This document shows positions 54,988 through 63,998 of a DNA stretch of 64,000 bases, piece by piece (position 1 is the first letter of the stretch; each line of letters opens with the position of its first letter). A program made the position numbers and the translations under genes. The stretch is from Thermus sp. 2.9 (GTDB lineage Bacteria; Deinococcota; Deinococci; Deinococcales; Thermaceae). The notes under the pieces were generated by a model that did no database searches, was not told where the DNA came from, and worked only from the letters and a program-made list of their open reading frames with translations. The DNA lies in assembly GCF_000794385.1 (NCBI RefSeq), contig NZ_JTJB01000010.1:48931-112930 (forward strand). The letters run 5' to 3'.

Positions 54988-55668
54988 ATGGACGTGCTAG
55001 CCATTGTGCTCATGGGGCTGGTCTTCGTGGCCAGCCTAGCCATCCAAGGAGGGTTGCAGGCCACTTTTGCCCGCTTTAGCCGGGTGGCCAACGCCCGAGG
55101 GCTTACCGGGGCCCAGGTGGCCCGGGCCATCCTGGACGCCCACGGGCTCACCCACGTGCGGGTGGAGCCGGTGCCGGGGGCCCTCACCGACCACTACGAC
55201 CCCCACGCCAAGGTGGTGCGGCTTTCCGAGCCCAACTACGCCTCGCCGAGCCTCGCCGCCTTGGCGGTGGCGGCCCACGAGGTGGGGCATGCGGTGCAGG
55301 ATGCCCAGGGCTACGCTTGGTTAAGGGTGCGGGCGAGCCTCTGGCCCGCAGCGAGCCTGGGGAGCAACCTGGGCCCCATCCTGGTGGTCCTGGGGCTCAT
55401 GGTGGGGGCCTTGGGCCTGGCCAAGCTCGGCCTTTACCTTTACCTGGCCGTGGCCCTCTTCCAGCTCATCACCCTGCCCGTGGAGTTTGACGCCTCGAGG
55501 CGGGCCTTGGACTTCCTGAAGCGCATGGGCTTCCTGGACGCCCGGGAGATGGGCCCGGCCCGGCAGGTGCTCACCTGGGCGGCGCTGACCTACGTGGCCG
55601 CCTTGGCCAGCTCCTTGGCCACCATCCTCTACTACGCTAGCTTCCTCATGGGCCGGAGGGAGGAGTAG
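54988..55668 (+). CDS. YugP-like membrane zinc metallopeptidase
   Basis: The 226-residue protein has an N-terminal membrane segment (VLAIVLMGLVFVASLAIQGG), a domain with GLTGAQVARAILDAHGLTHV and YDPHAKVVRLSEPNYASPSL, the metal motif AVAAHEVGHAVQDAQGY (HEVGH), two or more membrane spans, and the third-ligand region TLPVEFDASRRALDF. This is the PF04298 zinc peptidase family, of unclear biological role. It is controlled by a Mn2+ riboswitch here, which suggests a link to metal homeostasis or membrane quality control when Mn2+ is high. Confidence 0.9.
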   Translation: MDVLAIVLMGLVFVASLAIQGGLQATFARFSRVANARGLTGAQVARAILDAHGLTHVRVEPVPGALTDHYDPHAKVVRLSEPNYASPSLAALAVAAHEVGHAVQDAQGYAWLRVRASLWPAASLGSNLGPILVVLGLMVGALGLAKLGLYLYLAVALFQLITLPVEFDASRRALDFLKRMGFLDAREMGPARQVLTWAALTYVAALASSLATILYYASFLMGRREE

Positions 55669-55917
55669 ATGCCCCTTCTCCTTTGCCCCCAGTGCGGTGT
55701 GGGCATGAAGGAGGTGGAGCGGCGGGGGGTGCTCATAGACGTCTGCCCCCAGTGCGGGGGGGTGTGGCTGGACCGGGGGGAGCTGGAAAAGCTCCTGGCC
55801 GAGGTCCGGCAGGTGGAGCGGGAGTACGAGGCGGAGCGGGAGGCCTATCACCGACAGGAAGGCAAGCCCTACAAGAAAAGGAAGGGCTTTCTAGAGCTGT
55901 TTGACCTCTTTGACTAA
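55669..55917 (+). CDS. TFIIB-type zinc-ribbon protein
   Basis: The 82-residue protein contains CPQCGVGMKEVERRGVLIDV then CPQCGGVWLDRGELEKLLAE, the zf-TFIIB family pattern of two CPxCG knuckles followed by GVWLDRGEL, and a charged tail ending LELFDLFD. The function is unknown. It starts right after the metallopeptidase stop and so is under the same riboswitch. Confidence 0.85.
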   Translation: MPLLLCPQCGVGMKEVERRGVLIDVCPQCGGVWLDRGELEKLLAEVRQVEREYEAEREAYHRQEGKPYKKRKGFLELFDLFD

Positions 55918-55928
55918 AGGGGGTGGGA

Positions 55929-55955
55929 GCGCTCCTGGGGGTTCTCCCAGGGGCG
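55929..55955 (+). terminator. Terminator of the riboswitch operon
   Basis: A CCTGGG/CCCAGG stem (55934-55939, 55946-55951) extended by GC pairs, followed by GTTTCGCTTT. Confidence 0.55.
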
Positions 55956-55962
55956 TTTCGCT

Positions 55963-56289
55963 TTATCGGTGGTCCCCGGAGCCCCCTAAGGTACCCCGTG
56001 CCTGGCGGGAGCGGAGTTTGGCCAGGTTGGCCTGGGCCACGGCCTCGAGGCTTTCCCCCAGGTCTGTGGCCACTTGGGCCACGTACCAAAGCACGTCCCC
56101 AAGCTCCTGCAAAATGGCCTCCCGCGCCTCTGGGGTCAGGGTCCCCCCCTGGTCGCGCAGGACCTTCTTCACCTTGTTGGCCAGTTCCCCCGCCTCCCCC
56201 ACCAGGCCCAGGGTGGGGTAGAGGAGGCGGTAGGCCTCGGGGTAGAGGGCGGTCTTCTTGGCCTCTTCCTGGTAGGTGTTAAAGGTCAT
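55963..56289 (-). CDS. MazG-like nucleotide pyrophosphohydrolase
   Basis: The 108-residue all-alpha protein reads FNTYQEEAKKTALYPEAYRL, LVGEAGELANKVKKVLRD (first acidic EAxEL motif) and ILQELGDVLWYVAQVATDLG (ELGDVLWY, second metal motif). Such enzymes hydrolyse non-canonical or alarm nucleotides. It is last in the minus-strand operon, overlapping smc by 11 bases. Confidence 0.88.
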   Translation of the reverse strand: MTFNTYQEEAKKTALYPEAYRLLYPTLGLVGEAGELANKVKKVLRDQGGTLTPEAREAILQELGDVLWYVAQVATDLGESLEAVAQANLAKLRSRQARGTLGGSGDHR

Positions 56290-59200
56290 GGGTTACCTCC
56301 TTCCGGATGGCGTAGACGCGGCTTATGCCCCCCTCCGCCGTGACGCCGTAGAGGGCTTGGCAGGCCTCCATGGTGCGCTTTTGGTGGGTCACCAGGATGA
56401 ACTGCCGCCCCGAGGCCAAAAAGCGGGTGAAGCGGAGGAGGTTGGCCTCGTCCAAGGCGGCGTCCACCTCGTCCAAGACCGCCAAGGGTAGCCCCCCTTG
56501 GAGCTCCCCCAGGGCGAAGAGGAAGGCCAAGGCGCCCAGGGTCTTCTCCCCGAGGGAAAGGAGCCGGAGGTCCTGGGTGCGCTTGCCCGGGGGCACCACC
56601 ACCAGCCTAAGCCCCCGCCCTTCCCGCCGCACCTCGGCCCGCGCCCCCAAAAGGGCCTGGGCCTGTTGGCGGAAGGCCTCCTGGAAGCGGTGAAAGCTCT
56701 CCTTCAGGCGCTCGGCGTAGGCGGCCTCCACCGCTTTAGCCTCCTTTTCCAGGCGGAGGAGGGCCTCCATGGCTTCCGCTACCTCGCTTTCCTGGCGGGC
56801 GAGGCGTTCTTTGAGGGCGAAAAGCTCCCGCTCCGCCAAGGCGTTCACCGGGCCCAAGCGCTCCCGCTCCCTTTCCACCTGGGCCAACCGGGCCTGAAGG
56901 GCTTTGGGGGTGCCCGGTATCCTCTCGGCCTCGGGCAGGGCGCTAAGCTCCCGGGCAAGCTCCTCCAAGGTGGCTTCCCGCCGGGCCATGAGGAGGCGGA
57001 GGTGCTCCCGCTCCGCCAGGAGGGCGTTGGCCTGGGTGAGGGCCCGGGCTTCCTTCTCCTCTAGGGCCTGGCGCTCCCGCCGCACCTGGCCCAGGCGGGC
57101 TTCCAGGGTCCTAACCTCTTCCACCAAGGGCAAGGTGGCCTGTAGGCGGCTTTCCAGCTCCTCAAGCCGCGCTTTAACCCGCGCGGCCTCCTCCTTCGCC
57201 CTTTGCCAGGCGCTATAGGCGGCGGCGAGGAAAAGGTAGCGCTCGTGGGCCTCCGCCTGGGCGAGGAGGGCTTCCAAGGCTTCCCGTTCCGCTTCCAGGG
57301 CTTTTAGGCGGGCCTCGTCCCAGGCCCCTTCGGGAGGCGTGGGGGGTTTGGGCGGCGGGGGGAGGGGAGCTTGGCGCCGGGCTTCCAAAGCGGCCACCTT
57401 GGCCTTGGCCTCGGCGAAGGCTTGGGGGGAAGGGAGGCCCCGTAGCGCCGCCTCCAGCTCGGCGACCCTTTGGGCGAGCTTCGCCTCTTCCTCCGCCAAG
57501 GCCTCCACCCGGCGGCGGAAGAGGAAGGTTTCCCCGCTTCCCTTGGTCCTTCCCCCGGTGAGGGCCCCGGAGCGTTCCAGGACCTCCCCCTCCAGGGTCA
57601 CAAGCCGCTCCCGTCCGCCGGCGCGGCGGTGGGCCAGGGCGGCCTCGAGGTCCTGGAAGACCAGGGTGTCCCCCAGGAGGGTGAGGAGGATGGCCCGCTC
57701 GGGAAGCCCCTTAAGGCGCAAGGAGGCCAGGCGGTAGGCGGGGCCCAGGAGCCCGGGGGTGGGCTTGGGGTTGGGGGCGGCGGGTGGGGTAAGGAGGGTG
57801 ATGGGCAGGAAGGTGGCCCGCCCTCCTTCCCGCTTGAGGAGGCGATGGCCGCCCTGGCCGCCTCCTCGTCTTGGGCCAAGACCCACTGGAGCCTGGGGCC
57901 CAAGGCCACCTCCAGGGCCAGCTCCAACCCGGGCTCGGGCCGCACCAGGTCCGCCACCACCCCCAGGATGCCCTTTAGCCCCCGCACCCGCCTAGGGCCT
58001 TCCTGCAGGTCGGCGCCCGCCGCCAGGAGCCTTTCCAGCCTTTCCCGCTCCCGCGAGGCCCCTTGCAAGGCGGCCTTGGCTTCGGTTAAAGCGGCCTCCA
58101 GGGCCTTTCGCCTTTCCCAGGCTTCCGCCAGCCGGGCCAGGGCTTCCTGGGCCTCGGCGAGTTCCCGTTCCAGAAGGCTCCGCTCCGCCAGGGCTTCTTG
58201 GTGGTGGCGAAGCCTTTCCTCGTAGCGGGCGGCTTCCGTTTCGTAGCGGCGCCAAGCCTCTTCCAACCGCCTTTTTTCCGCCAGGAGCCGGGTTTCTTCC
58301 CCTTTGAGCCGGGCGAGCTTGGCCCGCACCTCCTCCGCCTTGAACCCCTGGGTCGGGGACGGGGGGGCCGGGGTCCTGGGGCGGGGGGCGGTCCAGGGCC
58401 TTCAGGATGCGGGAAAGCTCCTGACACTCCCTTTCCAGGGCCTCCCGCTCCTTCAGGGCGAGGCGCACTGCCTCCAGGCGGGCCCGGAGGCTTTCCTCCT
58501 CGGCCTTTAGGGCCTCCTTCGCCGCCTTAAGCTCCCTTTGCGTCCCTTGCAGGTGGGCTTCCTCCTCCGCCAGGGCCAGGAGGCGGGTTTGGGCCCTTTC
58601 CAGGTCCTTTTGCGCCTCCTCCGCTCGGGCGAGGAGGAGGCTTCGCTTGAGCCTTAGGGCCTCGAGGTCCAAGGCCCGGGCGCGGGCGGCCTGCTCCGCC
58701 TCCTGTTCCAAGCGGCTCGCCTCCGCCTTCAGTTGTCCTAGGACCTTTTCCCGCTCCTCCAGAAGGGCCAAGGCCTCCTTGAGCCTTTCCTCCGTGGCCT
58801 TGGCCGCCTCGGCCACGGGCCTGAGGCCGGAAGCCTCCTCCAGGTGGGCCAGGAGGACCTCCTCCGGGGCTTCCAGGAGGGCCCCCACCTCCCCCTGGCC
58901 CACGATGGCGTACCCGCCCCGACCTAAGCCCGTGCCCGCCAGGTGCAGGGCCAAGGCCTTGGCGCTCGCCGGGCGGCCATTCACCTTGAGGAAGGTGCGC
59001 TCCCCCTCGATGCGCCGCTCCACCCAAAGCCGCTCCCGCCCCCGGGAAAGCTCCAGCCGCACCTCGGCGTAGCCCAGGGGGGGCCGGCCTTCCGCCCCGT
59101 GGAAGAGGAAGGCGGAAAGCTCTTGCCCCCTTAGCTCGTGGGCCCGGGCCCCGGTGACGAAGCGCAAGGCCTCCACCAGGTTGCTCTTGCCCGAGCCGTT

Positions 59201-59308
59201 GGGACCGATGACGCCCGTGACCGCATCGGGGAACTCCAAGAGGGTGCGCTCGGCGAAGGACTTGAACCCTTGCAGGGTCAAGCGGTCTATGCGCCAGGCT
59301 TCCTTCAT
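56279..59308 (-). CDS. smc: Chromosome segregation protein SMC, two apparent frameshifts
   Basis: The N-terminal head begins LTLQGFKSFAERTLLEFPDA with Walker A VIGPNGSGKSNLVEALRFVT. The C-terminal head has RLLSLGEKTLGALAFLFALG (signature) and LAVLDEVDAALDEANLLRFT (Walker B/D-loop). Between them are long coiled coils and a hinge (LKGILGVVADLVRPEPGLEL). The frame breaks at about 58361-58367 (run of seven G on the + strand) and near 57838-57845 (AGGCGA on the + strand). One is a gained and one a lost base, so the 3030-base span is still whole and would give about 1009 residues, the normal Thermus length. Homopolymer context makes sequencing error likely. Confidence 0.85.
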
Positions 59309-59805
59309 GGCAGGCGAATGGGTTTGGTTAGGTCCAGGTGGGCAAGGCCAGGGGAAGGCTTGCCCTCCACCAAAAACCGCACCTCCTCCGCCCCGAAGGT
59401 GGTGAGGAGGGTGTAGGCCAGGCTGTAAAGCCGGAAGGCCTCTTCCATGGCGTCCAGGCCTTGGGCGAAGCCCGCGGGGAGGTCCACCACCAAGGCCTTT
59501 TCCAGGCGGAAGAGGGCCTTGGGGGCGGGGGACTGGGTGGCCTCGGCCCAGACGGCCAAGGCCCGTCCCTCGGGGCTTTCCCCCGGGCCCAGGGTGAGGG
59601 TTTGGCTTTCCTTGAGGAAGCCCCGGGGAGGGTCGGGGCGGTAGAGGACCAGGACCAGGGTTTCGGGCTTAGCCTCGCCAGGGGAGGGCAGGGACAGGGC
59701 CCCCGGGGCCTCGTTCCCAGCGCTTTTCCAGTACACGAAGGCTCCCAGGACGAAGACGAGGAGACCAAAGACGTTCCAAAAGGTGAAGAGTCCGCGCACG
59801 CTCAT
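59305..59805 (-). CDS. GerMN-domain membrane-anchored protein
   Basis: The 166-residue protein has one N-terminal membrane segment (FWNVFGLLVFVLGAFVYW) and a periplasmic domain (ETLVLVLYRPDPPRGFLKES, FRLYSLAYTLLTTFGAEEVR, FLVEGKPS) typical of GerMN. It follows an amidase gene, the usual partner in cell-envelope remodelling. It overlaps both neighbours by 4 bases. Confidence 0.8.
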   Translation of the reverse strand: MSVRGLFTFWNVFGLLVFVLGAFVYWKSAGNEAPGALSLPSPGEAKPETLVLVLYRPDPPRGFLKESQTLTLGPGESPEGRALAVWAEATQSPAPKALFRLEKALVVDLPAGFAQGLDAMEEAFRLYSLAYTLLTTFGAEEVRFLVEGKPSPGLAHLDLTKPIRLP

Positions 59806-60950
59806 TCCTCCAGGTAGCTTCGGACGCCCTGTGCGATGGCCTCGGCCAGGGCCTGGCGGTCCTGGGGTGTCTTGAGGCGCTCGGCCCCGATTTCCAACAA
59901 GACCGCCGCCCCGGGAAGGTCGGTGAGGGCGTAGGGGCCCTCCGCCTTGGCTAGGACCAAGCCCAAGGCGGAAAAGGCGCTTTCCAGGGCCTGGGCAAGG
60001 CGGCGGGGGTCGCCGGCGTAGGCCTTGAGCAGGGCCTTTTGCTCCGCGGGGGCGGTGGCGAGGAGGCTTTCGGCGTTCTTGGCCAGGGTCAGGGAGCGCT
60101 CCTTGGGCAGGTAGAGGTTGAGGGCGCTTCCCCGGGTGACGTGGAGGGAGAGGAAGACCGCCGCCCCTTGCGCCTGGGCTAGGCGGGCCTCGAGGGGAAG
60201 GGTGGCGTCCTGGTTCCGGGTGAGGCGGCTACCTGGGAGCTGGGCCGCCACCTGGCGGGCCAGGTCCAGGGTTAGGTCCTTCTCCCAAACCCCGTCCAGG
60301 TTAATCCCCGTATCCTTTCCCCCGTGCCCTGGGTCCAGGAGGACCAAGGGCTTGGGCTTGGGCAAAGGGCCCCACTCCAGGACCACCCGGCCCCCTCCCG
60401 GGTAGTAAAGTCGGTCGGGGGGGGTATCCAGGGGCAGGAAAAGCCCTAGGGGTTCTTGCCGAAGCCCCGTGCCCATCCCCTTGGCCAGGAGGAAGAGCAC
60501 CCCTCCTTCCCGGTAAAGGGCGTTCACCTCCCGGGAAAAGCGGAAGGTGAGCCTCATGCTTTCCCGCTCCACCCCCAATAGCTCCGCCCAGGGAAGCTCC
60601 AACAGGATGCCCTCCTGGGCCCGGTAGGTGAGGCCCAAAGCGTCCGCCAGGGGGCGCAAGGGGATGTAGACCTCGTTGCCCCGCCGCCAGGCCGCTCCTT
60701 GGGCTGCGGCCTTGGCTTCCTCCCCTAGGATGGGGAAGACCTTCTGCCGGCTTCCCAAGCCCAAAGCCAAGCGGCCTTCCCCTTGCCAAAGGGAAAGCCC
60801 CAGGCCCTGGGCCACCAATTGGGCGGGTCCGTAGGCCACCCCCCGCCCCCCCGGGTAGACTGCCTCCCCTGTGAGGCTTCCCGCCTTCAGGGGCTTGGGC
60901 GCCTGGGCCAGGGCTAAGGCGGCGAGAAGGAAAGGCAGAAAAAGCCTCAT
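59802..60950 (-). CDS. N-acetylmuramoyl-L-alanine amidase (Amidase_3)
   Basis: The 382-residue exported enzyme has a signal peptide (MRLFLPFLLAALALAQA), a copper-amine-oxidase-like N-terminal domain (EVYIPLRPLADALGLTYRAQ) and the catalytic domain with LLDPGHGGKDTGINLDGVWE (His and Glu ligands), AAVFLSLHVTRGSALNLYLP (second His) and AAVLLEIGAERLKTPQDRQA (catalytic Glu). It cuts peptide stems from glycan strands. Confidence 0.93.
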   Translation of the reverse strand: MRLFLPFLLAALALAQAPKPLKAGSLTGEAVYPGGRGVAYGPAQLVAQGLGLSLWQGEGRLALGLGSRQKVFPILGEEAKAAAQGAAWRRGNEVYIPLRPLADALGLTYRAQEGILLELPWAELLGVERESMRLTFRFSREVNALYREGGVLFLLAKGMGTGLRQEPLGLFLPLDTPPDRLYYPGGGRVVLEWGPLPKPKPLVLLDPGHGGKDTGINLDGVWEKDLTLDLARQVAAQLPGSRLTRNQDATLPLEARLAQAQGAAVFLSLHVTRGSALNLYLPKERSLTLAKNAESLLATAPAEQKALLKAYAGDPRRLAQALESAFSALGLVLAKAEGPYALTDLPGAAVLLEIGAERLKTPQDRQALAEAIAQGVRSYLEE

Positions 60951-61396
60951 AGCTCCTCCAGAGCCCGGCGCACCGCCTTCTTTTTGTCGTCTTCCTTCTT
61001 TTGGTAAGCCTTTTTGCCCCGGGCAAGCCCCAGGAGCACCTTGGCGTAGCCCCGTTCGTTGAAGTAGATCTTCAGGGGCACCAGGGTGAGACCCTTTTGC
61101 TCCACCTTGCCCCGGAGGCGATTGAGCTCGTGGCGATGGAGGAGGAGCTTGCGCTTGCGGCGGGGGTCCACGTTGGTGTAGGAGCCCTTCTCGTAGGGGG
61201 CGATGTAGAGGTTTTCCAGGTAAAGCTCCCCGTCTTCAAACTTGGCGAAGCTCCCCGTGAAGTCCACCTTCCCCGCCCGGATGGATTTCACCTCCGTCCC
61301 CTTGAGGACCAGGCCCGCCTCATAGGTTTCCAGGATCTCGTAGTCGTGCCGCGCCCGGCGGTTCTCCAGCACGGGGGCTATCTTACCGCAGGGCAA
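60947..61396 (-). CDS. smpB: SsrA-binding protein SmpB
   Basis: The protein delivers tmRNA to stalled ribosomes. The sequence has APVLENRRARHDYEILETYE, GLVLKGTEVKSIRAGKVDFT, ELYLENLYIAPYEKGSYTNV, RKRKLLLHRHELNRL and the C-terminal KKAVRRALEEL tail. The known Thermus protein starts at the APVLENRR region; here that position is an ATA codon, so translation probably begins at TTG 61396, overlapping the LptD-like stop by 14 bases, unless GTG 61372 is used. The tmRNA gene itself is not in the window. Confidence 0.92.
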   Translation of the reverse strand: MPCGKIAPVLENRRARHDYEILETYEAGLVLKGTEVKSIRAGKVDFTGSFAKFEDGELYLENLYIAPYEKGSYTNVDPRRKRKLLLHRHELNRLRGKVEQKGLTLVPLKIYFNERGYAKVLLGLARGKKAYQKKEDDKKKAVRRALEEL

Positions 61397-63005
61397 GGCC
61401 GAAGGCGAGGCTTAGGCCCGTAGTTTCGCTGTACTGGCCTTTTAGGACGTTTTGCACCTTTAGCTCGTAAGCGAAGCAGCCGTCGTAATAGCGAAAGGTA
61501 AGGCCGTAGCGGCTTAAGCCGCCCCCGCTTAAGCCCACCTCGGGGGCGAGCCAAAGGGCCTGACAGCAGGTGCGCTCGGGGAGGGGCATGGCGTAAGCCA
61601 AGCGCACCTCCTCCAGGCTGCCCCGGACGTAGGCCACCCGGAGGCTCCCGAAGCTCGGGTCTTGGAAACGTCCTTCCAGTTGCTCTAGCCGGTTCGCCAA
61701 GGGGTTTTCCAGGATGTAGCTTAGCCCCATGGGGCCATAGGCGCCCTCCAGGGAAAACCTTTGGAACTCATCCCGGTTTTCGTAGGTGAAAGGAGGGGTT
61801 GGGCCCAAGGGTTCTAGCCGCCCGGCGTAGCCCGTCCGGAGGCGGAGGTCTCCCTCCTCAAACTCCCCCTCTAGGCTGCCTCCCAAGGCCAAGTAGGGAT
61901 GGTACCCGGTGCCGGGATAAACGCTAAAGAGGAGGGAAGGGGCGAGGAAAAAGCGAAAGGGCCCCTCTTGGAAGGCGGCACGGTAGCCCGCCTCGAGCCC
62001 CAGGGTCCAGCCTTGGCTCCTTCCTGTTTCCGCGTACCGGAGGAAGGGGCTTAAGCTGAGGTTTTCCAGGCGGAAGGTGGGCCGGTAGCGAACCTCGAGG
62101 CGGGGGGTGTCGGCGTCGGGGGGGTTGGGGCTTGCGGCGAAGTAAAGGTCGTCAAAGAAGGCCCAAACCCCAGGGGCGTAGCCCAGTTGCGCCTCCATGC
62201 CCCGGCCTTCTTCCCGGTAGCCCAGGACCAGGGCCTCCTGGCCCGCGCCAAGCCCCGTGGCAAGGAGGGTAAAGCGCCTTTTCCAGCGGCCGATCTCTTC
62301 CCCGGGCCTGGGGAGGGGAAAATTCCTCACGCCAAGGCTCCACCCCCCATCCGGGGTGCTCCCCAAGACCAAGGGGCTTTCCAGGGTAGGCTTCCGGTTG
62401 GCGTTGGCCCGGGCCTCCCCGATGGGGATTTCCAGGTTCCAAAGGCCCAGGCTGGCCTCCCCCACCAGTTCCCCGGTGGCCACGTCAAACCGGGCCTCCC
62501 CCATGGAGAGGCGCACATCCTCCCCGCAGGGGCACGGGGTGGCCAAAAACCCCTTTAGGAGGGCTTCTCTTTGGTTGAAGCGGGCCTCTTCCGCCTTCAA
62601 GCGGTAGGCGGGGGATTCCAGATAGACCCCTTGGCCCAAGGGGGGGCGCTCCAGGAGGATGCTTTCCGCCTCGGCCCGTAGCCTTCCTTGGGCAAGGCGC
62701 ACACCTTTTAGGGTTTTGCCTTCCAGACGCTTGGCCTCTAGCCGCCACCCTTCCGCTTCCCCGGTGAGGTTTTCGGCAAAGAAGGCCTTTTCCTCCTCCC
62801 GGTAGCGGATGAGGGGGGCCTCGAGGAATAGCCCCTCCCGTTCCAAACAGGCCCGCCCTTCAAAGACGAGCTCCTCCCCGTCGTAGCTAAGCTCCTCCCC
62901 GCCCAAAAGTCCTTCTTCGGTTTCTAGGGTGTAGGGCCGGTTAGCGCAGGGGCCTGCCAAGGCCAAGCTTCCCAAAAGGGCTAGAAGGAGAACCAAACGA
63001 CCCAT
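61383..63005 (-). CDS. LptD/OstA-like outer-membrane protein
   Basis: The 540-residue protein starts at ATG 63005 (signal peptide MGRLVLLLALLGSLALAG). An OstA-like N-terminal domain (ELSYDGEELVFEGRACLERE, LFLEAPLIRYREEEKAFFAE) is followed by a beta-barrel-rich C-terminus (RLEVRYRPTFRLENLSLSPF, GWTLGLEAGYRAAFQEGPFR, YGLTFRYYDGCFAYELKVQN). Cysteines in PCPCGE and RTCCQA may form disulfides. Thermus lacks classical LPS, so the cargo inserted into its outer layer is unknown. Confidence 0.8.
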   Translation of the reverse strand: MGRLVLLLALLGSLALAGPCANRPYTLETEEGLLGGEELSYDGEELVFEGRACLEREGLFLEAPLIRYREEEKAFFAENLTGEAEGWRLEAKRLEGKTLKGVRLAQGRLRAEAESILLERPPLGQGVYLESPAYRLKAEEARFNQREALLKGFLATPCPCGEDVRLSMGEARFDVATGELVGEASLGLWNLEIPIGEARANANRKPTLESPLVLGSTPDGGWSLGVRNFPLPRPGEEIGRWKRRFTLLATGLGAGQEALVLGYREEGRGMEAQLGYAPGVWAFFDDLYFAASPNPPDADTPRLEVRYRPTFRLENLSLSPFLRYAETGRSQGWTLGLEAGYRAAFQEGPFRFFLAPSLLFSVYPGTGYHPYLALGGSLEGEFEEGDLRLRTGYAGRLEPLGPTPPFTYENRDEFQRFSLEGAYGPMGLSYILENPLANRLEQLEGRFQDPSFGSLRVAYVRGSLEEVRLAYAMPLPERTCCQALWLAPEVGLSGGGLSRYGLTFRYYDGCFAYELKVQNVLKGQYSETTGLSLAFGLALR

Positions 63006-63023
63006 GGCCAAGAGGATACCAAG

Positions 63024-63509
63024 CTAGGGCGCCCAGCCCGAGGGCCTCGCCAAGTAGGGCGGGGCCTGGCCTGGTTTGACCTCCACCCGGAAGAGCCCGG
63101 AGAGGGTGAGGTTGCCTCCCGTGTTCCGGGCCTGGGCCAGGGCCTGGTCCAAGAGCTGGCTTAGCCCCAATAGGAAGCGGTCCTGCACCCCCTTCTCCAC
63201 GGGTAGCGCCCCGAAGGTGAAGCAGGCGGGGTTCACCTGGGGGCAGTGGGGTTCCAGCCGGAGCCTTCCCCCGAGGAAGTAAAGGCGCCAGCTCCCCAGG
63301 TCCACCCGGTACCCGGCCCGCAGGTGGTCCCGGTACTGGAGGACGAGCTTCTGCCAAAGCTCCCTTCCCGCTCTGTCCGCCGGGGTTAGGGTGTAACGCC
63401 AGGCCTTGGCCCCTTCCTGGGTGAGGCTTTGACTTCGGGTGAGCCGCCATTCTTGGGCCTGGGTTGAAGAGAGGAGAAGTACCAAAAGAACTAGCCAAAC
63501 CCTCCCCAT
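63024..63509 (-). CDS. Secreted hypothetical protein, 161 aa
   Basis: A clear signal peptide (MGRVWLVLLVLLLSSTQAQ) precedes a domain with DRAGRELWQKLVLQYRDHLR, YRVDLGSWRLYFLGGRLRLE, CPQVNPACFTFG (two cysteines) and a C-terminal NTGGNLTLSGLFRVEVKPGQ. No family is recognised. It is the first visible gene of the envelope-smc operon, 18 bases upstream of the LptD-like start. Confidence 0.7.
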   Translation of the reverse strand: MGRVWLVLLVLLLSSTQAQEWRLTRSQSLTQEGAKAWRYTLTPADRAGRELWQKLVLQYRDHLRAGYRVDLGSWRLYFLGGRLRLEPHCPQVNPACFTFGALPVEKGVQDRFLLGLSQLLDQALAQARNTGGNLTLSGLFRVEVKPGQAPPYLARPSGWAP

Positions 63510-63821
63510 GCCCTTTAGTTTCCCAAGCTGATCGGTGGAGCCTTGGTCATTTGCACCCAGGGAACTAGCAGGGGTGTGCTAAGTTTTCCGCCGATGACGC
63601 CCGTGCTGCTTCGTCTCGGCACTGAGGGGTTTCGGAGGGTGATTGTCCAGGACTTTACCTTTGCCACCCCAGTGCCTGGCGGAAGCCTACGGCCGCCACC
63701 TCCTGGAAAGGGGTGGGGGGCTTGGGAGGGTCGGACGCAAGCTCGCTTTCATCGCCCACAAGGACCGTGGGGTCCGACTTGGGAACGAGTTTGGGAGTAT
63801 GGTTGGATTGGAGGTGGAGTG
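63510..63821 (+). other. Intergenic region, no confident gene
   Basis: About 310 bases. A frame ending at 63825 contains LLERGGGLGRVGRKLAFIAH then GVRLGNEFGSMVGLEVEW, which may be the 3' remnant of a gene, but it has no convincing start or family. The promoter of the minus-strand operon should lie at the left edge; I do not see a clear match. Confidence 0.35.
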
Positions 63822-63998
63822 GTGAAACAAGTGGCGGTGATAGGTGGGGGATACGTGGGGCTTACCACCGGGGTGGCCCTGGCGTACCTGGGTCACCGGG
63901 TGACAGTGGTGGCCTTGGGGCTCATGCTGAGGGTGATGGGGGCCTTCGCAGCGGAGGCCTTAAAGCCCAAGGAAGGGTCTTCCCTTCAGGGGGTTTGA
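63822..63998 (+). pseudogene. Fragment of a UDP-glucose/nucleotide-sugar dehydrogenase
   Basis: GTG 63822 opens the Rossmann start of this family: KQVAVIGGGYVGLTTGVALA then YLGHRVTVV, after which a DVD-type acidic end of strand 2 is expected. Instead the sequence changes to ALGLMLRVMGAFAAEALKPK and stops at TGA 63996. Only about 31 residues match a full protein of some 430, so the gene is a remnant cut by a deletion or rearrangement at about 63915. Confidence 0.6.

Noticed and set aside
54671..55000. Open frame over the riboswitch region
   Set aside because: It is explained by structured RNA with a promoter at 54812-54840; the frame has no ribosome site or domain.
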